Source: Oscillospiraceae bacterium (GTDB lineage Bacteria; Bacillota; Clostridia; Oscillospirales; Oscillospiraceae). From it: DNA of 64,000 nucleotides. The stretch is taken from contig JAGAQA010000045.1 of the NCBI GenBank assembly GCA_017622995.1, forward strand, positions 1 through 64,000. The letters run 5' to 3'. Within the stretch, counting starts at the first letter, position 1. Each line of letters begins with the position of its first letter. Below, piece after piece: positions 32,513 through 41,900 of this stretch. The translations under genes and the position numbers were made by a program. The notes under the pieces were generated by a model, which was not told the origin of the DNA, did no database searches, and worked only from the letters and a program-made list of their open reading frames with translations.

Positions 32513-33802
32513 TTACTGCTTCTGCACGGGCATCTCGGGCATGACGCCCCGGTTGGAGATGGTCTTGGGGGTGATTTCTCCGGCGGCGGACAGCGCTTGC
32601 TTGGTCAGAATCGGGCCCACCAGCTCGTAAATGAGTACGGAGAAAAGGACAATATTGCGCATAATGGCACCCTCGGCACCGAAGTCTGCCGCAACGGTAG
32701 CGGACATACCCAGCGCCACACCGGCCTGGGGCAGCAGGGTAATGCCCAGATACCTGCACACCGTGGGGGGGCACTTCATAAACCGGGAGCTGATGCCGGC
32801 GCCCAGAATCTTACCGGCGGAGCGCATGAGGATATACACAAGACCGATGCCCACAACGGCGGCGCTGGCAAAGACCCGCAGGTCCAGCTCCGCGCCGGAC
32901 AGCACGAAGAACAGCACATACACCGGGGCGGTCCAGCGGTCGGTCCGGTACATGATCTCCTCGGAGAAGTCGCAGAGGTTGCAGAAAATGGTGCCGCACA
33001 TCATGCACACCAGCAGGGGGGAGAAGCCGATGGACACGCCGGAGGCGAAGTCCAGCTCAACCTTGGAAAAGGCGGTACACAGGAACACAAAGGCCACCGC
33101 CAGGCTCAGCCGCTTGGAGCGGGAGTTGAAGAACTTCTCCACCACGCTGAATACCCAACCCAGCATGGCGCCCATGGCCAGAGAGGCCACAATTTCAATG
33201 GCGGGATTCAGCAGAACGGAAATAAGATTCACGGAGCCGGAGGTCAGGGCCTTGGCAATGCCGGTGGATACGGCAAAGACAATCAGGCCCACCGCGTCGT
33301 CCAGGGCTACGATGGGCAGCAGAATGTTGGTCAGGGGGCCCTTGGCCTTGTACTGATTGATGACCATGACCGTGGCGGCAGGGGCCGTGGCAGTGGCGAT
33401 GGCACCCAGCACAATGCAGGTGGATACGGGCAGGGCATCACCCAGGAACAGATGCAGAATCAGCAGGCCCACATCCACAAAGGCGGTGGCGGCCAGTGCC
33501 TGGAAGATGGCAATGACGGTAGCCTGACGGCCAATGTGCTTCAGCTCCTCCATCCGGAACTCGTTGCCGATGGAAAAGGCGATGAAGCCCAGGGAAACAT
33601 CACTGATGAGGCTCAGCTTTTCCACAAATTCGTAGGAGGGCAGGCCCAGATTGGGAATGCCCAGGGCGCCCAGGCACAGTGGGCCAATCAGCAGACCCGC
33701 CACCAGATAGCTGGTGACATCGGGCAGATTATACCGGGAAGTCAGACGGGACAGGAAAAGGCCGGCAAACATGGCCAGGCCGATGGCAAGCAAGTATTCC
33801 AT
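32513..33802 (-). CDS. CPA2-type cation:proton antiporter
   Basis: This is a 429-residue protein with about 12-13 membrane helices. SRYNLPDVTSYLVAGLLIGP is the usual first-helix pattern of the KefB/NapA branch, and the paired acidic residues ALDDAVG (helix 5) mark an electrogenic exchanger. No soluble nucleotide-binding (TrkA-N) domain follows, so it is the short form. It probably exchanges Na+ or K+ for H+. AAAGAGG precedes the ATG; the promoter lies just upstream. Confidence 0.9.
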   Translation of the reverse strand: MEYLLAIGLAMFAGLFLSRLTSRYNLPDVTSYLVAGLLIGPLCLGALGIPNLGLPSYEFVEKLSLISDVSLGFIAFSIGNEFRMEELKHIGRQATVIAIFQALAATAFVDVGLLILHLFLGDALPVSTCIVLGAIATATAPAATVMVINQYKAKGPLTNILLPIVALDDAVGLIVFAVSTGIAKALTSGSVNLISVLLNPAIEIVASLAMGAMLGWVFSVVEKFFNSRSKRLSLAVAFVFLCTAFSKVELDFASGVSIGFSPLLVCMMCGTIFCNLCDFSEEIMYRTDRWTAPVYVLFFVLSGAELDLRVFASAAVVGIGLVYILMRSAGKILGAGISSRFMKCPPTVCRYLGITLLPQAGVALGMSATVAADFGAEGAIMRNIVLFSVLIYELVGPILTKQALSAAGEITPKTISNRGVMPEMPVQKQ

Positions 33803-33841
33803 ATCGAATGCCTCTTTTCAAATTACTTCTTTTGCAGAGCT

Positions 33842-33869
33842 ATTATACCATTCCGGGTTTGGGATGCAA
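33842..33869 (-). promoter_or_regulatory. Promoter of the antiporter gene
   Basis: Read leftward, TTGCAT (33864-33869) and TATAAT (33842-33847) are 16 bases apart. Confidence 0.7.
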
Positions 33870-33988
33870 GAGCCTGTATTTCACAAGATTTCTACGAGTT
33901 TCACAAAGCGAATTGTTTATTTTTATGGAAGATGACGAAATGTAATCCGTTTTATCACCGGCGAACCCGGGGAAACGGACCGTTCCCC

Positions 33989-34017
33989 TTGAAAATACCG
34001 CCCAATCCGGATATAAT
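33989..34017 (+). promoter_or_regulatory. Promoter of the MscS gene
   Basis: TTGAAA (33989-33994) and TATAAT (34012-34017) are 17 bases apart, 29 bases before the start codon. Confidence 0.8.
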
Positions 34018-34046
34018 AACAAAAAACAAATCAAGGAAGGTCGCTT

Positions 34047-34886
34047 ATGGACAATATCAAAGAGGTATTTTTATCCTGGTTTTCCGGGGCGGGGAGTCAC
34101 TTTTTAGACAACACCATCAGAGCGGTGCTGACCTTGGTGGTGGGCATTCTGCTGATCAAGGCGGTTCTGCGGCTGCTGAAAAGAGCCCTGGAAAAAACCA
34201 GGCTGGAAAAGGCGGCCTATGGGCTGATTCTGTCCCTGACGAAAATCGGGCTGTACCTGCTTTTGGGACTGAGCCTGGCGGCAGGCCTGGGCATCGACGT
34301 CACCGGCTTTGTGGCTCTGGCCAGTGTGCTGACCCTGGCCGTTTCTCTGGCACTGCAGAATATGCTGACCAACGTGCTGGGGGGCTTTGCGCTGCTGACC
34401 ACCCATCCCTTCCATTCCGGCGACTTCGTGGACATCGGCGATCAGTCCGGCACGGTGACGGCCATCGATATGACCTATACCCGGCTGATGACACCGGACA
34501 ATAAGGTGGTGTGCATCCCCAACAGCACGGTGATGTCGGCTACGGTGGTGAACTATTCCGCCGGCGGCATCCGCCGGGCAGAGCTGAAGATCTCGGCCAG
34601 CTATGACGCCCCGACCCAAAAGGTCATCGACGCTCTGGTGCTGGCCGCTACGGTGGACAACGCCCTTTTGGAGCCTGCGCCCTTCGCGGCGGTGGAAAGC
34701 TATGGGGACAACGCCATTCAATACATCCTGCGGTTCTGGGCAAAAACCCCGGAATACTGGGACGTTTACTTCCAGGTCAACCAGCGGGTCAAGACGGTAT
34801 TTGACCAGCAGGGAATCCAGATGACCTATCCACACCTGAACGTGCATCTGGATCCGCCGGAAGAATCTTCCGGGAATGGAACGTAA
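34047..34886 (+). CDS. Small-conductance mechanosensitive channel (MscS family)
   Basis: This is a 279-residue MscS of E. coli-like length: an N-terminal amphipathic segment, membrane helices at ~23-45 and ~60-82, and the pore-lining helix (~88-112, GFVALASVLTLAVSLALQNMLTNVLGGFALL) with the small-residue face. The beta domain (PFHSGDFVDIGDQSGTV...IPNSTVMSATVVNYS) and the C-terminal alpha/beta domain follow. It releases solutes on osmotic downshock. AAGGAAGG precedes the ATG; transcribed alone. Confidence 0.93.
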   Translation: MDNIKEVFLSWFSGAGSHFLDNTIRAVLTLVVGILLIKAVLRLLKRALEKTRLEKAAYGLILSLTKIGLYLLLGLSLAAGLGIDVTGFVALASVLTLAVSLALQNMLTNVLGGFALLTTHPFHSGDFVDIGDQSGTVTAIDMTYTRLMTPDNKVVCIPNSTVMSATVVNYSAGGIRRAELKISASYDAPTQKVIDALVLAATVDNALLEPAPFAAVESYGDNAIQYILRFWAKTPEYWDVYFQVNQRVKTVFDQQGIQMTYPHLNVHLDPPEESSGNGT

Positions 34887-34989
34887 AAAACCGCATATCC
34901 TGTTTTCGGACGGCGGCGGAGGTTCAGCGGACTTTGTGACGACGAAGGCAAGCGTTCAGCCAAAGCAGTCCATAGCGAATTCGCGAAGA

Positions 34990-35018
34990 AGGGGTGCGCT
35001 TTGGCGCACTCCTTTTTT
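34990..35018 (+). terminator. Terminator after the MscS gene
   Basis: A 9-bp stem with one wobble pair (GGGGTGCGC/GCGCACTCC) is followed by TTTTTT. Confidence 0.8.
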
Positions 35019-35036
35019 GCCAGACAAAGATTGCTT

Positions 35037-35065
35037 TTGACTTTTTTCCTCCTGTTTTGTATAAT
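35037..35065 (+). promoter_or_regulatory. Promoter of the dnaD operon
   Basis: TTGACT (35037-35042) and TATAAT (35060-35065) are 17 bases apart, 32 bases before the dnaD start. Confidence 0.85.
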
Positions 35066-35097
35066 AGGCAGAAGAATGTCTATGCGAGGAAAGAGTC

Positions 35098-35979
35098 ATG
35101 GTTGCAGCAGATCTAACGGTTCCTGAAAAGGATATGCGCAAGCTTCTGGCAGCGGCAAGCCCCGAGGCGGCGCTTTTGTACTTATATGTGAATGGGGGCA
35201 ACGACCCGGAAAAGGCAGAGGAGGAGCTGCACCTGGCGTCTTCCCGCCTGTCCTGCGCCGCGGCTACCCTGCGGCAGCTGGGCCTGTGGCCGGAAAAACG
35301 GGTAACCCACATCGCCCCCGGGGAGCGGCCGGACTATACGGAAAAGGATGTGCTGTCCACCATGGAACAGGACTCCTCCTTCCGGGGGCTCTATGGGGAG
35401 GTCCAGCGGCTGCTGGGCAGAAACCTCAATACGGAGGAGCTGAAGATCCTCTTGGGCTTTGTCCGCTATCTGAATCTTCCGGCGGATGTGATTTCCGTCC
35501 TGGTCTGCTACTGCAAGGACCGGGCCCGCCGCCGGGGTAGCTCCCGGAACCCCAGCCTGCGCACCATTGAAAAAGAGGCCTATGCCTGGGCGGAAGCCGG
35601 AATCGATACCGTGGAAGAGGCCTCCGCCTTTATCCAGGCCCAGAATGTCCGGGCCTCCCGGCTGGGTCAGCTGATGAAGGTTCTGCAGATCCGGGGTCGG
35701 AGTCTGACCGCCGCGGAAGAAAAGTATGCCCAGAGCTGGCTGGACATGGGCTTTGACAATGAGGCCCTGGCCATGGCCTATGAGCGCACCTGCCTCAATA
35801 CCGGCGGGCTGAACTGGGCCTATATGAATAAGATTCTCCAGCGCTGGCATCAGGCGGGACTGCATACCGCCACAGCCATCCGCACCGGAGACAAGAAGGA
35901 TTTGGACCGCCCCGCGGAGCGCAGGGCGCTGGATGAGGATGAGGCAGCCGCCATCAAGCGGATGTTCCAGGAGGGATAA
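35098..35979 (+). CDS. dnaD: DnaD-domain replication protein
   Basis: This encodes 293 residues: an N-terminal winged-helix-like region (~1-75) and two DnaD/DnaB-type C-terminal helical domains (~90-170 and ~195-275, the second with AQSWLDMGFDNEALAMAYERTCLNTGGLNWAYMNKILQRWHQAGLHT, the family's YxxxxI-like signature). It is a primosome/helicase-loading partner. It heads a tight operon; the next gene is a DnaC/DnaI-like ATPase three bases on. Confidence 0.88.
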   Translation: MVAADLTVPEKDMRKLLAAASPEAALLYLYVNGGNDPEKAEEELHLASSRLSCAAATLRQLGLWPEKRVTHIAPGERPDYTEKDVLSTMEQDSSFRGLYGEVQRLLGRNLNTEELKILLGFVRYLNLPADVISVLVCYCKDRARRRGSSRNPSLRTIEKEAYAWAEAGIDTVEEASAFIQAQNVRASRLGQLMKVLQIRGRSLTAAEEKYAQSWLDMGFDNEALAMAYERTCLNTGGLNWAYMNKILQRWHQAGLHTATAIRTGDKKDLDRPAERRALDEDEAAAIKRMFQEG

Positions 35980-35982
35980 ACC

Positions 35983-36972
35983 ATGGGATACAGTGCGGAA
36001 GTGGTTCGTCGGGCCAGAGCCCGGCTGGCCCAGGAGAAGGAAGACCGGGAGTCCGAAAACCGGCAGCATCTGGCCCTTGCCTATGAAAAGGTGCCCCGTA
36101 TCCGGGAAATCGACCACGAGCTTCGGGTGACCATGGCGAAGACGGCCCAGGCGGCCTTTCTTTCCGGCAGTGACGGCCGGGACGCGCTGCTTGCTCTGCG
36201 GGAGCAGAACAAGGGGCTGCAGCAGGAGCGGGAACGGCTGGCCAGGGAAAACTTTGAAGAGGGGTTCCTGGACGATGCGCCCATCTGCGCCGTCTGCGGC
36301 GGCAGCGGCTATGTGGGTACTGCCATGTGCCAATGTCTGACGGAGCTGTGCCGTCAGGAGCAGAAGCGGGAGGTCAGCATCCTTTCCGGCAGCCGGGACA
36401 GCTTCTCCCATTTTGAGCTCAGCTATTACCCGGACCGGCCGGATCCCAAATACGGCGTCAGCCCCCGGACGGTGATGGAGAAAAATTTGCGGGACTGTCG
36501 GAACTATGCCGCCACCTTTTCCGCCAAAAGCGAAAATCTGCTGTTTTCCGGCAACACCGGGCTGGGGAAAACCTTCCTCTCCGGCTGCATTGCCCGGACC
36601 GTGGCGGACCGGGGCTTCAGTGTTGCCTACGAGACGGCCAGCCGCTTTTTTAACAAAATGGAGCGGGCCCGGTTTGAACGGGACGAACAGTGCCGCCTGG
36701 AAACGGAGGGCGCCCTTGCCGCGGACCTTTTGATTCTGGATGATCTTGGTACGGAGATGACCGGCCAGTTTACCAGCGTTGCCCTGTACAGCCTGATCAA
36801 TGACCGGCTCCTGGCGGGAAAGCCCACCATCATCTCCACCAACCTGACCACGGAGGAAATCGCCCGGCGCTATACCCCCCAGATCGCGTCCCGGCTTCGG
36901 GGAAGCTACAAGCGGGTGCCCTTTGTAGGGGAGGATATTCGCATTCTGAAAAACGGAGGCACGGCCCTGTGA
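35983..36972 (+). CDS. DnaC/DnaI-like helicase loader ATPase
   Basis: This is a 329-residue AAA+ protein. A coiled N-terminal region (~1-95) and a zinc-binding segment (CAVCGGSGYVGTAMCQC, ~104-120) precede the ATPase with Walker A GNTGLGKT (~189-196), Walker B LLILDDLG and an arginine-rich sensor II region (RLRGSYKRVPF). Zn-ribbon plus AAA+ matches the DnaI loaders of Firmicutes rather than IS21 IstB. Position beside dnaD supports replication restart. Confidence 0.9.
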   Translation: MGYSAEVVRRARARLAQEKEDRESENRQHLALAYEKVPRIREIDHELRVTMAKTAQAAFLSGSDGRDALLALREQNKGLQQERERLARENFEEGFLDDAPICAVCGGSGYVGTAMCQCLTELCRQEQKREVSILSGSRDSFSHFELSYYPDRPDPKYGVSPRTVMEKNLRDCRNYAATFSAKSENLLFSGNTGLGKTFLSGCIARTVADRGFSVAYETASRFFNKMERARFERDEQCRLETEGALAADLLILDDLGTEMTGQFTSVALYSLINDRLLAGKPTIISTNLTTEEIARRYTPQIASRLRGSYKRVPFVGEDIRILKNGGTAL

Positions 36973-37613
36973 AAATCGGTATTCTGTTTGACCTGGACGG
37001 AACGCTCCTCAATACTCTGGAGGATCTCTGCGACGGCGTCAATTACGTTATGGACAGCCTGGGCTATCCCCGGCGGACCCTGGAAGAAACCCGGCAGTTT
37101 GTGGGAAACGGCGCGGCAAGGCTCCTTGCCCTGGCAGTGCCCCAGGGGGTTGACTCCGGGGAGGCGCTGAGGCGTTTCCAGGCCTATTATCCGGCCCACT
37201 GCCGGATCAAGACGGCGCCCTATCCCGGAATCCCGGAGGCGCTTCGCACTCTGGCGGCCCGGTATCCGGTGGCCGTTGTCTCCAACAAACCGGATACAGC
37301 GGTGAAGCCCCTGTGCGCCGATTACTTCCCCGGGATTTTTTCCCTGGGGGAGAAGACCGGCTGCCCCAGAAAGCCCGCCCCGGAAATGGTGTATGCTGCC
37401 ATGGCTGCCATCGGCGCGGAAACCTGCATTTATGTGGGGGACAGTGAGGTGGACGTTCTGACCGCCCGAAACGCCGGGGTTCCCTGCCTCAGTGTGACCT
37501 GGGGCTTCCGGAAGCAGGAGGAAATCACCGGCGGCACCCATTTCTGCCACAGCACGGACAATCTGGTGCCCATGCTGGAAAACATGATGGAGGCGCTCCA
37601 AAATGGCCAATGA
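36969..37613 (+). CDS. HAD hydrolase, phosphoglycolate phosphatase type
   Basis: This encodes 214 residues with motif I FDLDGTLLNTLEDL, motif II VVSNKPD, Lys in CPRKPAPE and motif IV YVGDSEVDVLTARNAG. The cap and length match Gph/PpaX-like phosphatases. Substrate not determined. It starts with GTG, overlapping the ATPase stop by four bases, and its end overlaps yfbR by 11 bases, so translation is coupled along the operon. Confidence 0.9.
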   Translation: MKIGILFDLDGTLLNTLEDLCDGVNYVMDSLGYPRRTLEETRQFVGNGAARLLALAVPQGVDSGEALRRFQAYYPAHCRIKTAPYPGIPEALRTLAARYPVAVVSNKPDTAVKPLCADYFPGIFSLGEKTGCPRKPAPEMVYAAMAAIGAETCIYVGDSEVDVLTARNAGVPCLSVTWGFRKQEEITGGTHFCHSTDNLVPMLENMMEALQNGQ

Positions 37614-38178
37614 ATTCTACGCCCTGCTGGGCCGGATGCGGAATATTACCCGGTGGGGGCTGATGCGCAATACCTTTTCCGAAAATGTTCAGGAGCACAG
37701 CCATCAGGTGGCGGTGCTGGCCCACGCCCTGGCCCTGATCCGCCGGGAAATTCTCCACCTGCCCGGGCCGGACCCGGAGAAATGCGCCGTGGCGGCCCTG
37801 TATCACGATGCCTCGGAGATCCTGACCGGGGATATGCCCACCCCCATCAAGTATTACAACCCGGAGCTGCGCAATGCCTACAAGGCGGTGGAGAAGGTGG
37901 CCGGGAACAAGCTGCTGGATATGCTGCCCCAGGAGCTGCGCGCCAGCTACGAAGCCTATGTGCTGGAAAGCGACCGGGAGCTGGAGCCCATTGTGAAGGC
38001 CGCGGACAAGCTGGCTGCCCACATCAAGTGCATTGAGGAGCTGAAAGCCGGGAACAGTGAGTTTTCCACGGCGGCCACCCAGACCCTGGAGGCCCTGCGG
38101 GGGGCCTGCCGGGAGGAGCTCACCTGGTTCCTGGACAACTGCCTGGAGCCCTTCAGCCGGAACCTGGATCAGCTGTAA
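37603..38178 (+). CDS. yfbR: 5'-deoxynucleotidase, YfbR-like HD protein
   Basis: This is a 191-residue HD-domain phosphohydrolase. NVQEHSHQVAVLAHAL gives the first His, YHDASEILTGDMPTPIKY the HD pair and adjacent acidic residues, and VKAADKLAAHIKC the last Asp, as in YfbR. It would dephosphorylate deoxynucleoside 5'-monophosphates. Last gene of the dnaD operon, directly upstream of tRNA-Leu. Confidence 0.9.
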   Translation: MANEFYALLGRMRNITRWGLMRNTFSENVQEHSHQVAVLAHALALIRREILHLPGPDPEKCAVAALYHDASEILTGDMPTPIKYYNPELRNAYKAVEKVAGNKLLDMLPQELRASYEAYVLESDRELEPIVKAADKLAAHIKCIEELKAGNSEFSTAATQTLEALRGACREELTWFLDNCLEPFSRNLDQL

Positions 38179-38228
38179 TTCTTGACGGAAGGGGAATTGT
38201 GTGGTATGATTCCCTATGAACTCCATAA

Positions 38229-38316
38229 GCCGCTATGGTGGAATTGGTAGACACCCGAGACTTAAAATCTCGTTCTGGTTTCCAGAGTACCGGTTCGAGC
38301 CCGGTTAGCGGCACCA
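38229..38316 (+). tRNA. tRNA-Leu (anticodon UAA)
   Basis: Acceptor GCCGCTA pairs with TAGCGGC, followed by discriminator A and an encoded CCA (38314-38316). The D arm has GGTGGAATTGGTAGACAC, the anticodon loop CTTAAAA places TAA at 38263-38265 on stem CGAGA/TCTCG, a long variable arm follows (class II) and the T arm has GGTTCGAGCCC. It reads UUA and UUG. Confidence 0.97.
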
Positions 38317-38324
38317 TTTTCCTG

Positions 38325-38357
38325 ATCTCAGAGCAGTTTTTCTGCTCTGAGATTTTT
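38325..38357 (+). terminator. Terminator after tRNA-Leu
   Basis: A perfect 12-bp stem (38325-38336 with 38342-38353) is followed by TTTTT. Confidence 0.92.
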
Positions 38358-38667
38358 ACATTTCGGGTAGGATTGCAATGATGGCATTGGCAGAAGACAG
38401 CTTGTTGTTTTCGTCCAGATGGGTGTAGATATTAGCTGTCGTTCCGATTGTACTGTGTCCAAGCCATGCCTGAATCTCTTTCAAGCTGACTCCCTGAGCG
38501 AAGAGAAGTGAAGCACAGCTATGACGAAGATCATGGAATCTGATATGTGGCAGGTTATTTGCCTTGAGAACAGCGGAGAAGTGTGCAGTCACGAAACCCG
38601 GCTTGACGATTTCACCTATCGCATCTTTCAGAATAATGCAAGTAGCAATTAACGCATCAGGAGGCAA
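38356..38667 (-). pseudogene. Tyrosine-recombinase integrase, C-terminal relic
   Basis: About 100 residues remain. They contain the catalytic block HDLRHSCASLLFAQG, then EIQAWLGHSTIGTTANIYTHLD with the second His and the nucleophile Tyr, so it is the last third of a phage/ICE-type integrase of ~370-400 residues. The N-terminal domains and first catalytic Arg are gone. The break coincides with a 26-bp direct repeat at 38647-38672; beyond it the frame is stopped. Position 40 bases from the 3' end of tRNA-Leu, reading toward it, is the classic integrase/att arrangement, so this is the footprint of an element once integrated at the tRNA. Confidence 0.85.
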
Positions 38668-38672
38668 TTATG
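38647..38672 (+). repeat. 26-bp direct repeat, left copy
   Basis: This is identical over 26 bases to 42324-42349 and contains AGGAGG plus an ATG start. Flanking bases differ on both sides. The two copies bracket 3.65 kb holding the large coiled-coil gene. Confidence 0.9.
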
Positions 38673-38879
38673 CCCCCGGAATCTCCGCGGCATATGATCA
38701 TCCGACTGCCCTGCCGAAGAGAGGACTTTCCGTTGGGAGTCTCAGCGTGGAAGTCAATCCGGGGTATATCGGGCAGGTTCTCCAACAGAAAGGGGCTGCC
38801 GGTGCGTGCCAAAGAGATTCTGCGCCGGTGTGGGATGGTTCTTCGCAGCTTCGGCGGTATGAAATGTGCCGGGGCGTAA
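38670..38879 (+). CDS. Small Arg-rich ORF, possible element remnant
   Basis: This encodes 69 residues, strongly basic, with an AGGAGG site supplied by the direct repeat. The text (MIIRLPCRREDFPLG, then GISGRFSNRKGLPVRA) feels like short ORFs I associate with mobile-element ends, but I cannot name a family. A GC-rich hairpin (38865-38875 with 38880-38890) begins inside its end. It may be a decayed or non-coding stretch. Confidence 0.3.
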   Translation: MPPESPRHMIIRLPCRREDFPLGVSAWKSIRGISGRFSNRKGLPVRAKEILRRCGMVLRSFGGMKCAGA

Positions 38880-38890
38880 GCCCCGGCACA
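38865..38890. terminator. GC-rich hairpin between small ORF and coiled-coil gene
   Basis: A perfect 11-bp stem with a 4-base loop lies 40 bases beyond the stop of the leftward 1062-residue gene. The + strand continuation is GGTTTTCATTT. It may end transcription in either direction, although no long T run is present. Confidence 0.45.
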
Positions 38891-38929
38891 GGTTTTCATT
38901 TGGGTGATTCCGTTCTTCCCGTCAGCAAA

Positions 38930-41900
38930 TTACTGGACGACACGCACAACAAACCAGCTGTTGGAAATATGAGCACAGTCGCCCAGCTCCACTTCGCGGG
39001 TTGTTTCGTTGAAGAACACGTAGATGTCCTGACCATAGTAGATACCGAAGGTGCCTACCATGCCATTGTCCGCGTGGATGCAGACCAGATCGCCGGGCTT
39101 TACCATGGTGTTGTCAATGCGCACGCCGTTCTTCGCCACATCCTCGGGTCTGGTGCTGCTGAGATCCAGCTTGATGCCGAAGCGGGCGTAGACCAGTCTC
39201 ACAAATTCCGCGTTGGTCATGGCGTCGTTGTTCTCAGAGAAGCCGGGCATCAGAGGACCAACCAGGCTGTAAGCGTACCTCGCAATGGTCAGACCGAGAT
39301 TGCGATAGGTGGGCTCGATGTACTCGTCTTCCTCGGGGAAGGTGTTGGCAATCTTGCGAGCCTCCAGAGCGGCCTGCGCGGCGGCAATGGCGTTCTTGAT
39401 GGCCGCATTTGCAGCCGCGAGCGCCTCATCGGCCTTCTTGCTGGCATCCTCGTAGGCCTTCTTTGCAGCCTCAACCAGGCTCTTGTCGGTCTCGTAGCTG
39501 CCCGCCAGTTCCTCGTAGGCCTTCAGAGCAGCCTCAGCATCCTTCTGAGCCTTCACCGCCAGATCTTTCAGGTTGGCAGCATTATTCACAGCCTGCTCAG
39601 CCAGCTTCTCCTTGGCGGCAGCCTCCAGGAAAATAAGCTCCTTATCCGCATACTCCTTCGCGGCGGCATCCACAGCCTGACCCTTCTCGGTCAGTTTCTT
39701 CTTCGCATCTTCAATGGCCTTGTTCAGATCTTCGACGGCCTTTTCATGGACGGCATCCAGAGTCTTCTCAACGGCCTTGAGAATGGCCTCACGGGTCTTG
39801 GCGGAAACGCCGCTGTTGGCCAGCAGATTGATGGTGTTCTTGACATCTTCAAGGTCAACACCATCCTGGAGACCGGCGATGACGTTCAGCATTTCCTTGC
39901 CGGAATTGGTGATATTATCAACATTGACGCTCTGCAGCTTTTCGAGTTCTTTCTCCTCATCCTCGGTCAGGGGCTCACCGCCGCCGAAAGGCAGATTGGC
40001 AAGGGCCTTCTTTGCTTCCAGCTGAATCCTTCTCGTAACGACGTCAGTAACGGTTACATCGGGATCTTCGCCGATTGCAATCTGAATCACGCCGCGCAGG
40101 AGCTGGTCGGCAAGATCGCCATTGAGCTTCTTGTCCAGTTCGCCGATCTGCTGATTCAGCGCATTGACCTCCTCCTGCTTCGCGACCTTGATTTCACCAT
40201 TCTCGGTCTTGATTCCTTCCAGGGTGTCCTTGGTTTCGTTATAGGTCTTCTCAGCCGCATTGAACTTGTCCGTTGCGTCCTTGAGTGCCTGCTCCTTCTC
40301 CGCAAGGTTTTCTTCGGCCTTCTCAGCCTCTGCCCACTTATCGGTGATGGTGTTGGAGTTTGTGCCGATGGCAGTATCTTCGGTTTCAAAGTGAGAGAGC
40401 GTGGTATCAACGACAGCGAGTCTGATCTCTTTCGTAAAGGGATAACTTGTGGTAGGGACAGTAATGTAGAAACCCTCAGCATCAGACTTGAGCAATACGC
40501 CGAAGACTTTGCCCGTATCTACAACATATGTGTATTCGTAGGGGGACCATTTACTGCCGAAGCCAGTGCGTACTACTTTAATAGCGTATGCATTCTGGTT
40601 TTCATCATACGCTTTGTAGACAGTTGTGCCCTGATTCTTGTTGTATTCCTCTTCTGCACCGGGAATACTGTCGACCTCTGTTTCGGTAACGAGTTCTGTT
40701 TTGTAATACTGCAGGTAATTCGTTTCCTTTACAACATTTCCCTCCTCATCAAGCTCGGTTTTGACATCGGTTTTAACCTCGTAGTAGGTCTTGTTTCCGT
40801 CTGCTTCTTCCACATAGAAAATGTCGTCTTTTCCTTCGACCCATGTGATCTTGCCCAGCTCGTTCTCGGAGAGCTTGTCGCCCAGCACCTGCTCGGTCAG
40901 CTGCTGCTTCTGCTCAGCAGTTGCGGTACCATCGGCAACAGCAGCCTGCAAATCCTTCATCTGCTGCGCTTTGCCCTCTTCCTCAGCCTCTTTCTTGGCA
41001 TCCAGGATAGTCTGCGCATTATTCTTGATATTCTGCGCTTTGTCTTTTGCTGCCTGTGCCTCTTCCAGAGCTTTCTTTGCCTGCGGGTATTCCGCATCTT
41101 CCTTGTCCAAAGCGTCCAGCTTTGCCTGGGCATCCGCGATGGCAGCATCTGCACCGGCAATGGCCGCGTCCAGCTCCTCGACCTGAGCCTGCAGATCGTC
41201 CAGCTCGCCCTGATAGTAGTCCACAACCTTACCGGCGGCGTCAACGGCCACCTTGGAAGCCGCCAGAGCGGCGCCGGTGACGACAGTGGTCGCGGTCTTT
41301 TCGGCCACGTTCACAGTGTTGTCCTTGATGGCCTGCTCCAGATCAGCAGCAGCCTTATCCAGCTCTTCCTTCGCCGCGTCGGCATCTGCCTTAGCGCTGT
41401 TGGCAGCTTCCTCAGCGGCCTTCTCGGCGGCAACCATCTCGTCGTACTTGTCCTGCGCGCGCTTAGCGGCTTCGGCAGCCTTCGCCTGCGCGGCTTCCAA
41501 GTCTTCTACGCCCAAATCCAGCAGCGCCTTGGCTTCGGCGTCTGCTTCCTCAGCGGCCTTCTTGGCGGCCTCGTAGGCATCCTTTGCGTCCTGTGCCTTC
41601 TGGGCAGCTACAGCGGACTGAACCTGTGCATCGGCGGCAGCCTGATCGGCAGCCGCGCTGGCTTCCTCTGCCTTCTCAGCGGCGTGCTCAGCCTTGTCTT
41701 TGCTGTTGGTGCCCTTGGCAGCATCCAGTGCGTCCTCGGCAGCCTTCTCGGCATCGGCGGCAGCCGCAGCGTCCTCGGCAGCCTTGTCAGCGGCAGCCGC
41801 AGCGTCCTCGGCAGCGTCCTCAGCCTTCTCAGCCCGCTCCGCATTGTCGGCATTGGTGCCTTCAACGATGCTCTCCGCGTCATTCAGCTTATTCTCGGCC